A DNA stretch of 64,000 nt from Lepeophtheirus salmonis (Eukaryota; Arthropoda; Copepoda; Siphonostomatoida; Caligidae), in NCBI RefSeq assembly GCF_016086655.4, contig NC_052131.2, forward strand, positions 12,011,940-12,075,939, written 5' to 3'. The notes under the pieces are model-generated. The model was given only the letters and a program-made list of their open reading frames with translations, searched no databases and was not told the origin of the DNA. Numbering within the stretch: position 1 is the first letter of the stretch; every line of letters starts with the position of its first letter. A program made the translations under genes and the position numbers. This document shows positions 46,691-56,774 of this stretch, piece by piece.

Positions 46691-47545
46691 ATCATTAATG
46701 ACATTAAGGCAAAGGTGGAAAGTCATACAAACTTTATAAAAAAAAAATTTGTGCCTTTTATGAGTCCTTTGTTAAAAGATGGTTTCAAGTCTTCAATATT
46801 ACTATGCTTTATTTGACAATGAGTATATTAGGCACCCTTCACAGTAGTCCAATGAGTTGAAGTCGGGGCTATGTGGAAGTCTAAACTATTTAAATCAAAT
46901 GTTCATATCATTTTGCGATTCACTCTTGAGCCTCATGTCAAGTATCAGAATACCCAACAGAGCTTTCAATACTGCATAGTACTATCTATGAGAACAAGGT
47001 TCTCATAGATAGTAGTCTACTAATATTAACTGACATCCTTTATCAAATCATATTGGTTACATTTTGTACTATAATACCTAGCATCATTACAGATGCGGGA
47101 TATTTCGTTCTCTATATGTGGCATAATTTTATTATTTTTTATAAGTGGATCAAAGGTACTTCCAACCAAGAAAAATAAATATATTATACATTATTAAAGA
47201 TCTTCTCTGGATATCTGAAAGACTTAACCCCGGCAGCTTTTACAGAATGATAAAGGTCAAACAGACTACTTTTGGGCAAGTTACATTGTGGATATTTCTA
47301 CAGTTTCTGATTTTACGTTGTCTCAACATCAAATTTGACAAGCAAAGACGATCTCTGTAGCTTTTCCCCCTTTTTTTGTGTATTTATAGACATTGTAAAC
47401 CGTCAAACGGCTGATTCCAAACTGTTCAATAATGTAGGGAGTACTCTTGTCAGCGTGGGTCAAAGTAGCAACTTATTTATGTCCATCTTCTTCTTTTTTT
47501 TTCAAGTGAGTTACAAATATGCTTAAGTTTGTGTTTAAAAAAAAG
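46690..47545 (-). mobile_element. Heavily decayed Tc1/mariner copy
   Basis: Reading right to left on the minus strand, short matches occur in the expected order. These are a TKYPASVMMLGIIV piece near 47060-47100 (the VMVxGVV region between catalytic residues) and PHSPDFNSLDY near 46850-46880 (the third Asp motif). Frames shift repeatedly. The plus-strand open frames here are shadows. Confidence 0.5.
46980..47014. repeat. Perfect 16-bp hairpin with 3-base loop
   Basis: ACTATCTATGAGAAC at 46981-46995 and its exact reverse complement at 46999-47013 are separated by AAG; the outer T/A also pairs. It lies inside the decayed Tc1 copy. Confidence 0.75.
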
Positions 47546-47549
47546 ATAC

Positions 47550-48915
47550 AATGGTTCTTTTTTTTTAATTCAAGCAACAATATCATAAAAGATCTTTTTA
47601 TTATTTTAAGATATTATTGAATAGGTATCAAAAGACTTTTGAAACATCCGGTATATGCACTTAAATAATCATAAAATAATTTTCAATGGCCATAATTATG
47701 ACTAATTAAAAATCTTAGGCTCTTCAAAGAGACAGCTTCCTTAACATCACACCTTTGTTACGTCGAAGATGTGTCGTCTACCTATTTAGCAGGTATGCTG
47801 ATGCACTGTCATACAACTAGCTAATTAGCGAGAAAGGATCCCTATAGTTTATAGCGATCTCTGTTAGTAGATATCTATGTTGTCACCAAAAGTTCAAATA
47901 TTTGGTATGACATTCACACAGGCAGAATTGTTACACTTTCCTTAATTCAGCCAATACTCATATAATGAGTATCACTGAAAGAAGAATTCACGCTTACCTT
48001 AGATGTATTGAAAAAAAATGTATAACGTTATGTATGTAGACAATTTAAAGCAATAATTCCTTTTCTCCCCTACCCAAATTGTATATCAGTCAGTTGTTGT
48101 TAACAAATGTATTAATTACCTACATAGTACCATAATTTTCGCCCCAGGCTTTACGCTCTAAAAAAATCCAATCTTTAGTCAAAGGTTCATAACAACGACA
48201 GAAGGTAAATCAAGCTTGATTTAGCTTGATTATTTATTGTTATGTTGAGATAGCTTAACACCCATACAACTACTTGCTCTAGTATTTAAAGAGAAGTAAC
48301 AAAGTTGAATAAAAAACATGTGGACATAAGATTGGGGTAACTATTTTATAAAGTAAGAACCAAATATAATTATTATAGTATAATGTTGTAATAATACCCC
48401 CTTATATGAGTACATATTTCAATAAAAAATCATAGCTCCATATCATATTCAATTGTTATAATTTCTTAAAAAATTGACGTAGACTTTTGAGAGAAGGAGA
48501 TCAATTTACAATTGAATTATGTTTGTTTTGAGACGCACATTCAAAAAGGAAGAGAAATAGGATTGAAAATACTTACTCTAAAGTTACATATGAAACTAGC
48601 ATATTAATTAACAAAGATTTAATACTCACAGGTTTTGCAACTAAGCAAATTAAAAATGAAACGTTTTGAAGGAAAAAGTTCCCTCACTGCATTTACATTA
48701 GATGACATTGATATTTTTACAGCTTTAAGAAGAAAAGAAAACTTTTCGGGACATGTTTTTTATTAATTATTATAATTATGTATATACAAATAAGATATAA
48801 GGTGATTTGAGCCAGAACATTTTTGAACAAAAATCAAGAGAAGGAGAAATTTGTATTTAAAGCCAGTTATTTCCTCTTTTCTAACTTTGAGAAAATTAAG
48901 AAAATTTTGTCATCT
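47550..48915. other. Non-coding stretch
   Basis: No recognisable coding or repeat signal. Confidence 0.4.
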
Positions 48916-49062
48916 ATTAAATATGGTCAATATTTAAAAAGTATAAGACCAAGGTAAAAGGTGTAAAAGGTACAGAACATTTGCATTGTATACAATATTT
49001 TGGCATATTGGCAATTGAAAAATAGTTTTTATCCCAAAAACAGTTATTTGTAATAAAATAAC

Positions 49063-49151
49063 TGATCCTCGATAATATTCTTGTACCGATACATATTATA
49101 TATATGTTACGGGCAATGTGGAAAATCAGACATTTTTCAAAATCCCCAGGC
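49063..49151 (-). repeat. Inverted-repeat arm, left
   Basis: Read on the minus strand it begins GCCTGGGGATTTTGAAAAATG and continues ATTTTCCACATTGCCCGTAA. It matches 49499-49590 on the plus strand over roughly 75 bases. It is degenerate and lacks the perfect palindrome of its partner. Confidence 0.55.
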
Positions 49152-49498
49152 AATTTAAAAAATATCCAATAGAGTGGTCAGTTAAAGTTCATTTACAATG
49201 TCTCGTAAAGTGAATGTGTGTAATTTAATTGTTTAACCATTCATTGCAACTAATTTGATCAGTAAGGATTTCATAATTATAAAATTTCATTGCAAGCAAT
49301 TTTATATTTGTGGCCATTTTCATTGAAATTTATTTTTTATCCTGACAACTTTAGACCCCATTTTATTTTACAAAATATAACCTCAGACAACAGCTTGTGC
49401 GTGCAGGTGGTCAGCTGGCCCCTACCTTGAGTATCAAAGACTCCTTCAAATATACTATAATACACTCTGACTCATGGGTTAAGCAATTGAATCGCATA

Positions 49499-49590
49499 TG
49501 CCTGGGCATTTTGCAAAATGCCCAATTTTCCACATTTCCAGTAGCATATATATCTGAATACTTTGAATATCGAAATTGTCTCTTCGGTAT
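49499..49590 (+). repeat. Inverted-repeat arm, right, with 20-bp palindrome
   Basis: Begins with CCTGGGCATTTTGCAAAATG. Positions 49504-49523 form a perfect 20-base palindrome (GGGCATTTTG and its complement). It then runs into ATTTTCCACATTTCCAGTAG. Together with 49063-49151 it bounds about 350 bases. This may be a small foldback element or one end of a larger one. Open frames on both strands across this region are mutual shadows and not supported. Confidence 0.55.
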
Positions 49591-49719
49591 TGATCCTAAG
49601 ATTGGATGTAAAAAGAGGGTATGCCAGCAAGTAAAGACGATGTTCAATGTTACCATTATTGTGCATTTATCCTGGTGCCGCAAGTATTTAAAATATGGAC
49701 GCAAGTCCAAGTCTAGCCT

Positions 49720-51030
49720 ATAGACTGGAATCCAACTCCAGACTTTTATTTATTATAACTGTTATTCTAACACCCAATAAATAAACAAACTAAAAAAAAA
49801 AAAAAATGTTTTCAGAAAAGAAGGAGACAATCGTTTGAATAAAATGTGTTGCAGTTCATATGTACCTGGTCAAGTCTTTATCAAAATGTTTGAAACTGTA
49901 TTTTGTCTATACTTTTCTATCTAGTTGTAGTCTCTCACTATGTATATAATTATTAGGAAATGCTTATTATTGGGCAAGAAGCTTACAACACACAAGAAGC
50001 ACAAGTTCTTGCGAAAGCGATAAATATTCAATAGGAGAAAAATATTAACTTAAAAACGGTAGAGGCGTTTTCGAATTAATATTTTTGTCCCCCCACAAGA
50101 TAACCTTTTGCCAAATTTGAAGCTTCTCCGGCCATTTTAGCCTTCCTGTACACTGATAAATATGATGCTTTATATTAAAAATTGTACTTTAATATTTTTA
50201 GTATTCGGCGCAGAGTTTTTATGTTGAACACCTTGTTTTTAAACATTATCATGTGTTGTTTTTGATAAAACAAGAAAATTATAACCATTTTAGAGCCAAA
50301 TACTATACTTCCTAAACTGAAATTGTATGTACCACGCCAAAAATGGCCTGAAAGGTATCAAACATTGCCAAATTCATTTGTTCTTTGAATTGAAAATGTA
50401 TTTGCGAAGAAAAGAAAAATATTTAGCACACAACGGGACAGTCTAATATTCAATCATCAGTTAAGAAACACTTACAATGAATGATCTTACTTTTTGACAA
50501 ATAATTATTAAACATTTAACCTTTAAAATTGGAAAAAAATGAATATGAATTATAATTAAATGCATTGTTTCGTCGAAATGTCTTAAACCAAATATATCGA
50601 TATTCATCCTTAATACAAATACAATGTAAATTCATATTATTAGACATTGCATCGCCATAGGTATCTGTGAATCATTATTCGTCAGAAGTTTTTTTAAGGT
50701 GTGACAAAGATCTTGTATTGAAGGTTTATTTTCCTCTCCTCTCCTTTTTCTCGAATAATAATCAATTTTTATTATTTAATACGCCTCTTGAAATGGTGAC
50801 GTGGTAGTGACAATACAACTGCTTTGAGAAGAAAAAAATGACCCATTCCTAAAAGAAAATTACTCACATCGTTTTGCAAATTTCTTAAAAACATTTTTCA
50901 TTTTTTTAAATCATTATTTTTTTTTAAAATTTATAAGGCCAATACTCCGTCTTTTTACACCTCGCCATGTCAAATATGGGTATGTCTGCTTGTGTGTCAT
51001 AGGTAAACAGAAAGTGCACATTGTTTACTT
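49720..51030. other. Non-coding stretch
   Basis: Includes a 13-base A run at 49793-49805. No gene or named repeat was recognised. Confidence 0.4.
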
Positions 51031-51037
51031 TTCCACC

Positions 51038-51133
51038 ATGGCAGCACCATCCATTTCTATTTACTATCAACCATTTAGCAAGACTACTTTTTCCGTTATT
51101 CCCCTTTCGTCTTGTGATCATTTTGCCTTTCCG
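51038..51133 (+). CDS. Candidate first coding exon, 32 codons (speculative)
   Basis: An ATG in strong context (CCACCATGG) opens 32 codons (MAAPSISIYYQPFSK, then TTFSVIPLSSCDHFAFP). They end in phase 0 at a good donor (CCG followed by GTAAGTG). The region is less AT-rich than its surroundings. No second exon could be identified and the peptide has no recognised domain. It may belong to an unrecognised repeat instead. Confidence 0.2.
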
Positions 51134-51599
51134 GTAAGTGAGTGTCACTCGAAGATTCAACGATATCCTTTATTTGGAATCGATATCTAATTGTCATCTC
51201 TGAATAGTTATTTAAAATATATGTCAACTCCCATGATAGCGTTAAATACTGGCGACTATAACAACCTAGTCGTTAGTATGATTTGGAGTAGTATTTTTAC
51301 CTGCATCCCCTATATGCAATACAATCCTGTAACCCCTTTTCGGAATTTCAGTGTTCCCTTATTAGCCTTTAGAAAGGCTGAAACTAATCTTATATATATT
51401 AACCTGTAGTGAACTATGCTTGTTTCACTAGCTTTTTCTCCAATACATGAAACCCCAATATATTTTTTTTTAAATTGAAAGGCCTCAAAGTTCGACTCGT
51501 TATACCTTAATACTTTTGAACTTGACACATGGCAATCTCTACTAAAAAGAATAACGCCCTTAAATTAACTTGTAGCAAGCAAATAACATCATTATTTAT

Positions 51600-52095
51600 T
51601 GCCGGAGGTCTTCAGGGCGCGGGTGCTGTTGTGGCGTTACTGGTAGTCCATGGACTCTACGTTCACTTAGATGGAATAGTTTAAGAGTTGAGTTCTGGGC
51701 TTTGCAGCAGCTAAAATTCCTTATCAAGGAAGTGCATGGTAGCTTGAAGCTACTCTTGTGGTTTATATGTGGTGTGGCCAGGTGCTTCATCTTGTTGGAA
51801 CATCCAGGTAGAATTGAAGACGATGGATTTGATCCATGAGAAAACTTTGGTGTACATAATTTTGAAGTAATCATCAGCTTTTAGTTTGTGTCTAAAAGGA
51901 AACCTCACGGAATTCATGAAGTTCCCATCGGATGTGACTAGCCCTAACGTCATCACTAAAGCAGGGTGTTTGGTGGTAGAGGCATATCGGTACTTTTTCC
52001 TACACCCTAAATGTCAAATTCTGGTTGTTGAAAACTGGGTCAACAGTAAAAGTCTTCTAATCAGAAAAGATCACAATGAGCCCACAGTAGGGTAT
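51600..52095 (-). mobile_element. Tc1/mariner transposase fragment (catalytic half)
   Basis: Minus-strand reading gives IVIFSD, a stop, then KTFTVDPVFNNQN (first Asp region). MMTLGLVTSDGNFMNS follows, then WMFQQDEAPGHTT (second Asp kept) and QSPELNS. A frameshift follows, and the expected LDY of the third site is lost. The remaining C-terminus is scrambled. The N-terminal HTH is not contiguous; the HTH at 54.7 kb on the same strand is 2.6 kb away and need not belong to it. Confidence 0.65.
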
Positions 52096-52134
52096 TTTTA
52101 TTTTGATTAAATGTACAGGTTGCAAGCTCAAATG

Positions 52135-54610
52135 TGTTCCTTTTGATAAAAAATACAATTCGTAAAGTATGAGGAAAATTGAACAATGTTAAGAAGTAGC
52201 TCAACGACTTAAAAAAAGGGACTTCTTTCTCGATTATCGTGAAAACACTTCATGATACAGCTTTTTTATTTCATAATCTTTTCAAAATGACTAAATTTAC
52301 ATCAAAATAGTTAAAGAGAAAACGAATACATATATAACGCGTTCCGCACAATGTTTTTATATGTTCCTTATTTTTCATTACAAAACAAGGAAATTCTTTA
52401 ATTAAAATTTTCTTTTTCTTGAATTATTAAAGTTTTAAAGTAGCAATTAGTAATTTTTTATTTAATAATAATACAATTGGTAAATTGTTTGAAAGATTGA
52501 GCTTTGTTTAGTGGTAGCTCAGTGGCTTTAAAAATTAATCATTTATAAAAAAAGATTATATTCTCAATTATTATCAACAATTTTTAGTTTTGTTTTGTGC
52601 CATACCTATTTTATTAGCTTATAACTTTTTTAACATACATTTTTTTGAGTCTGGGTACATCTTTTGATGCTCTTCAACTACTTGTCATAAGAACTGAAGT
52701 GGCAGTTCTTCAATTGTTGACGATCCACTCTAATATTTAATGAGTGCCACTCCTCGTTCTGCATGGTCATTGATGACTTTAATAGCATCAATTACTTCAA
52801 AAGGTTTCTTATAATCATAGTTACTTGGCTATAATTTTGGACCAACTTTTAAAAATTATCCTGAAAGTTTTAAAATATGCCTGACATTGTTTTTCTTGTT
52901 TGTAGCAAAGTCTTTTAAATTTGTTATCTATAAACTTTTCCTATAAATTTTGTTCTTATTTTTCATTTAAAATAATTTTCTTTTGGAATGTCAAACTGAC
53001 TCGACTACCAAATAAAGTCAAACCAACAAGTTCTTCATCTAAATACCATAAATGCTTAAAAATAATGTGAGAGGCTGTTGATTTTTCCATATTGTCTGTA
53101 TTTGCTCTTTGATTTTTACATTACTTTTTTAATAAACTATGATCCTACTTACCTTTTCCTTTACTAAAAATATTCCAGCAATATATCTCCTTCCTATCTT
53201 CGTTTAAATTAATATCTGCAATAATTAACTTATAACGAAACTACAAAGTATTGCGTAGTTCATTTGTTACTAAATATTCTTATACTATTACAATGAATAA
53301 TTGTAGTACGCGGATATTTTTATAAATAATGGATTTAAATTGCATACAAAAGCCCTCCAGATGTGCATATGAGCAATGATGCTTCAAAATTTTGAAATTT
53401 GGGATACTTATCAAGAAATGATAAATGGTATTGATTTTATATCCCTAATTAAAGACTGACAAAACCAAAACAAAGAGTTTTGTTTTGCAGGAGGAAAATG
53501 CCAAAACATGACGCACAACAGATTCTAGATGTATTGGTTTTCTCTTCAACTAGTTTGCATCGTAATTTACGTTATAAATATTTTTTCTCAGAACAACATT
53601 AATATATATCAGAGTAAATTAAGTCATCCTAAAAAAAATATAAAACATAAAAGCTGATAATATAAGTTATCTTATGTTAAAATTCGTATAAACTAATAAA
53701 ATATTATTCACACAAAAAAAAAAAATTATTTATGATAATTGAGTGTAACAACTTTTTTATAAATTACCCCATTTTTACACATACACTGAAAGCTACATTT
53801 ATTATTATTACTTAAGCCCTAGAACACAGAAATGAACATTGAAACTTTCAACCTTTACAGTATTGGCCTTTAATGAATTTTTTTTCAATCAAGTTTTTAG
53901 GGTATAACTATGATTCAGTACCATATTTGGAAATGAAATATCTATAAAGATAAAAATATAATTAAATATAAATTGATACAAACATTTCTGCATTTGATAA
54001 TTTTTTTTTTAAAGACTTTAAAGGCCAAACCTATAGAGTTGGAATGTTTTAATAGTCATTTTTGTGTCCTACAGCTAAATAATAATAATAATTGTGGATT
54101 TCAGCCTGTGGGTGCTCCAAGACCTAATTTTGTTGCATAGTGTTCTCAACTTTTAAAGCTACCTCTAAATATAGCTCAATTTGACGTACAATTTACAACT
54201 TGCATTTTTTTAATCAAAAATAAATACTTATCACTCTAAAACTTTAATAATTCAACAAAATTAATATATTATATGAAAAACCTTCATGTTTTTAATAAAT
54301 AATTAGGAAAATAATTGTTCACATCAGGTTATTTATATATTATTTTTCTCTTCAACTATTTTAATTTGTAATTCATATTATTTTTTTTTTCTCATAGCAA
54401 CATAAATATTTATTCACATAAATTAAGACATCTTCAAAAAATTATGAATCATAAAAGCTTTATCGTCAACTGTATTTACGATAACAAAGGAAGAAGTCAC
54501 TTTTTTTTTTTTAAATTAACAATTTTCCCAACTTTGAAGCTATTGAGCTACATCTAAACCTTGTTCAATTTTCTTCAAACTTTGCCAATCGTATTTTTCT
54601 ATCAAAACGA
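52135..54610 (-). mobile_element. About 2.5-kb element with nested inverted arms
   Basis: The left arm (about 52140-52420, read on the minus strand) matches the right arm (about 54350-54610). Shared blocks include AAGCTATTGAGCTAC-like, TGTTCAATTTTCTTCA-like and CAATCGTATTTTT-like sequence, and a TTACGATAA piece. Related, more diverged copies sit further in (about 52440-52640 inverted; about 53540-53790 direct). The arms are therefore repeated inside as well as inverted. Between them is the remnant at 52640-53090. The terminal bases and target duplication were not fixed. Confidence 0.5.
52640..53090 (-). pseudogene. Transposase-like C-terminal remnant inside the 2.5-kb element
   Basis: From ATG 53090 the frame reads KHLWYLDEELVGLTLFGSRV and KKIILNEK. 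After shifts it reads KPFEVIDAIKVINDHAERGV, ALIKY, a stop, then SSTIEELPLQFLM and, after another stop, KDVPRLKK. I recall the order LSEELVxLxxFD, then NDxAERGVALI, then LQFLLQVVxEHRxxxP as the C-terminal part of the invertebrate multicopy family whose middle part lies at 14241-14690. The product is dead. The family name and superfamily are not certain. Confidence 0.45.
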
Positions 54611-54670
54611 ACCAATTGGATCCGGCGACCCAAATATTTTAAGAAAGTGCAAAATAAGAAACACATTCGT

Positions 54671-54805
54671 CTACAGGTTCCCTGACACGGAGACATTGTA
54701 AATCGTCTTCCTTGAGGCCCTAGTCTGCTCCCAGATGGCCTTCATGGATAATCCCACACGGAGGAGCGCTACGATATCTATCCTCTTCTCGTTCAGTGTG
54801 ATCAT
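54671..54805 (-). mobile_element. Tc1-like HTH N-terminus, 44 codons
   Basis: From ATG 54805 it reads MITLNEKRIDIVALLRVGLS, then MKAIWEQTRASRKTIYNV, before a TAG. This is the first HTH of a Tc1/mariner transposase (the pattern KRxxIVALLRAGxSxKxIxxxTGxSRxTVxNV). The following linker and second HTH are not seen. It lies just beyond the right arm of the 2.5-kb element. Confidence 0.6.
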
Positions 54806-55888
54806 GGTGGCGACTAGGACAATGTATTTCTTAGCAATCGACAGCTAAATATATCTTCTACAACATTGTTCACCGAAATATTGTAAAAAACTCCCGTTAA
54901 CCTCACAAAAATTTTATAATAGAAATGAGTAATAGAAAACGGTTGGCCCGGTAAGGGGAGCTTATTCTACATCCAAAACACAAAAAATGTTTTAAAGACT
55001 AAAAAGGCGTTTGAGGTCTAACATAAAAAGTAACGGGTGTCTCAAAAGACAACTATACAGACAGGAACGTTTTCTAAATGTATTCAAATTCAAAAAAGTT
55101 ATGGGCAAGAAAAGAAATAGGTGAAAATTCCACTTTTGTTTTTTTTCAGTTCCAAAATAAAGATTTTCAATAGAATATTGGATTCGTCAATTAAGTAAAG
55201 TTTGTAGAACTTTATCTGTAGATTCGTTTGCATATAAATTATACACATAAACATTGATTTTCATTGAAATGTCTGTCATTTTCTAAACTATTTTTCTATT
55301 TTTTTTTCTTTTCTACATCATAAGTCAATTTTCAATTTTTAAGAAAAAATAACACAAAACGATGCTTTCTGGATTTAAAAAAATTATATATCTTAATATT
55401 TTTTTAAAATAGTAATTTCAATTTTAGTAAAAAAAATTTTCATAATTTTTTCAATTTGAGCAGAATTTTATTTCATAATTTTTTCAATATTTGCAGAAAT
55501 TAATCAGTTGTAGGGGATTATTTTTTCGACAACATCATTTTTATAATTTTCCAAGTACAAAAAATTTCTTGATTAATTTGTGTTCCACTTTATAATGCAA
55601 ATAAATGCTATTTACTACTTTATTTTGCAAAATTAGTGAGAAACAGTTTTTTGAAAATTTCATTGCAAATTTAAATTGACCAACTTTCTACAAAATAAAA
55701 GATGGACTTTTCATCTGGACACATTTTTTAAACATATTATACCTTTAGAAATACCCTAACGCTTGCCTTCGCCGAAAGGGTCTAAACATTAGGAAAATTA
55801 CATTGACCATTGTCAACTTGCTTTCTCGCTCCATCCAGTAAGGCTTTGCTAGTTAAGTATGTATGTATGTTTATTTTCTTTAAATATA

Positions 55889-56771
55889 GGAAAAAAGTAG
55901 TTTCGTATATTTCGCTTTATTTCAATGCTTATTAGAATTGTTATAATCATCTGATTTAAGCCAAGTATGTCCCGTTTTTTTCGATAACTTGTTGACAAAT
56001 GAGACTCCAACTTTCTTCTTGCCGAATCTCTTATCCCTATTGGCAAAAAACCTCGGATAACCAATTCTCATAAACGTCTATTGGGGCCAAGTTAGTATTT
56101 CCCAGCTCGTTGGCCATAGATCAGAATAGATCAGGTTCGGACTGTACGGTGGATGAATAATAACTTCCCATCCGAGCTCAAGAGCTTCTGGCGCGTCATC
56201 AAAGATGTGTGCAGCTTGGTACAGTTTTGATGAAACAAGATTCCTCTCCTACTCACCAATATTAGCCGCTTCTGTTAGATCACTCGCTTCAAACGGTCTA
56301 CTTGTTCATAATAAAGCCTATAATTGAGTGTTTGGCCGTAGGGCATTAGCTCATAGTAGATTATTTACCAAACACACAGAAACACCTTCCTGGCAGTCAA
56401 TCCTGGCTAAACCACAGTCTGGGCCGCTTTGTTGACTTTCAACTACTATTTCCCTGATTCTTAACGTAAGTGATCCATTTTTCATTGCCAGTCACAATTT
56501 GCTTCAGAAATAACACGTTTTTCCCTTTCAGGTAGTAAAAATGTAAAATATTGATAATTTCTTCCTTTGAGACCTGCATTCTTGAAACACAATAATTAAC
56601 AACTTCACCGGCCAAGCGCAATACCTTACGAAAAGTGTTTTTATTATTCCCTTGCACCTTTACAACACTTTATCGTATGATCCGATGAGCCCAATAATGA
56701 GCAAGATATACTAAGTTTTAAAAAAAAAAAAAAAGAGTTTGGGAAATAATAAATTACTTTTTCCCTCAACC
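55889..56771 (-). mobile_element. Mariner element with decayed transposase
   Basis: TA dinucleotides flank inverted ends (left GGAAAAAAGTAGTTTCG; the reverse complement of the right end reads GGTTGAGGGAAAAAGTAATT). The minus strand keeps KNVLFLKQIVTGNEKWITY (the VTGDEKW motif with Asp changed to Asn). A block matching FHQDNARPHTS follows, in which the Asp codon is now AAC. Then come ALELGWEVIIHPPYSPNL and a SDLW third site. At about 883 bp it is shorter than a full mariner. It shares end sequence with the intron copy at 20719-21440. Confidence 0.75.
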
Positions 56772-56774
56772 TAA

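Noticed and set aside
49397..49723. Overlapping open frames of about 100 codons on both strands
   Set aside because: Both cover an inverted-repeat arm, neither has a domain, and they are mutual shadows.
50924..51160. Minus-strand frame rich in Lys and Arg
   Set aside because: No domain or splice context; the plus strand offers a slightly better exon candidate.
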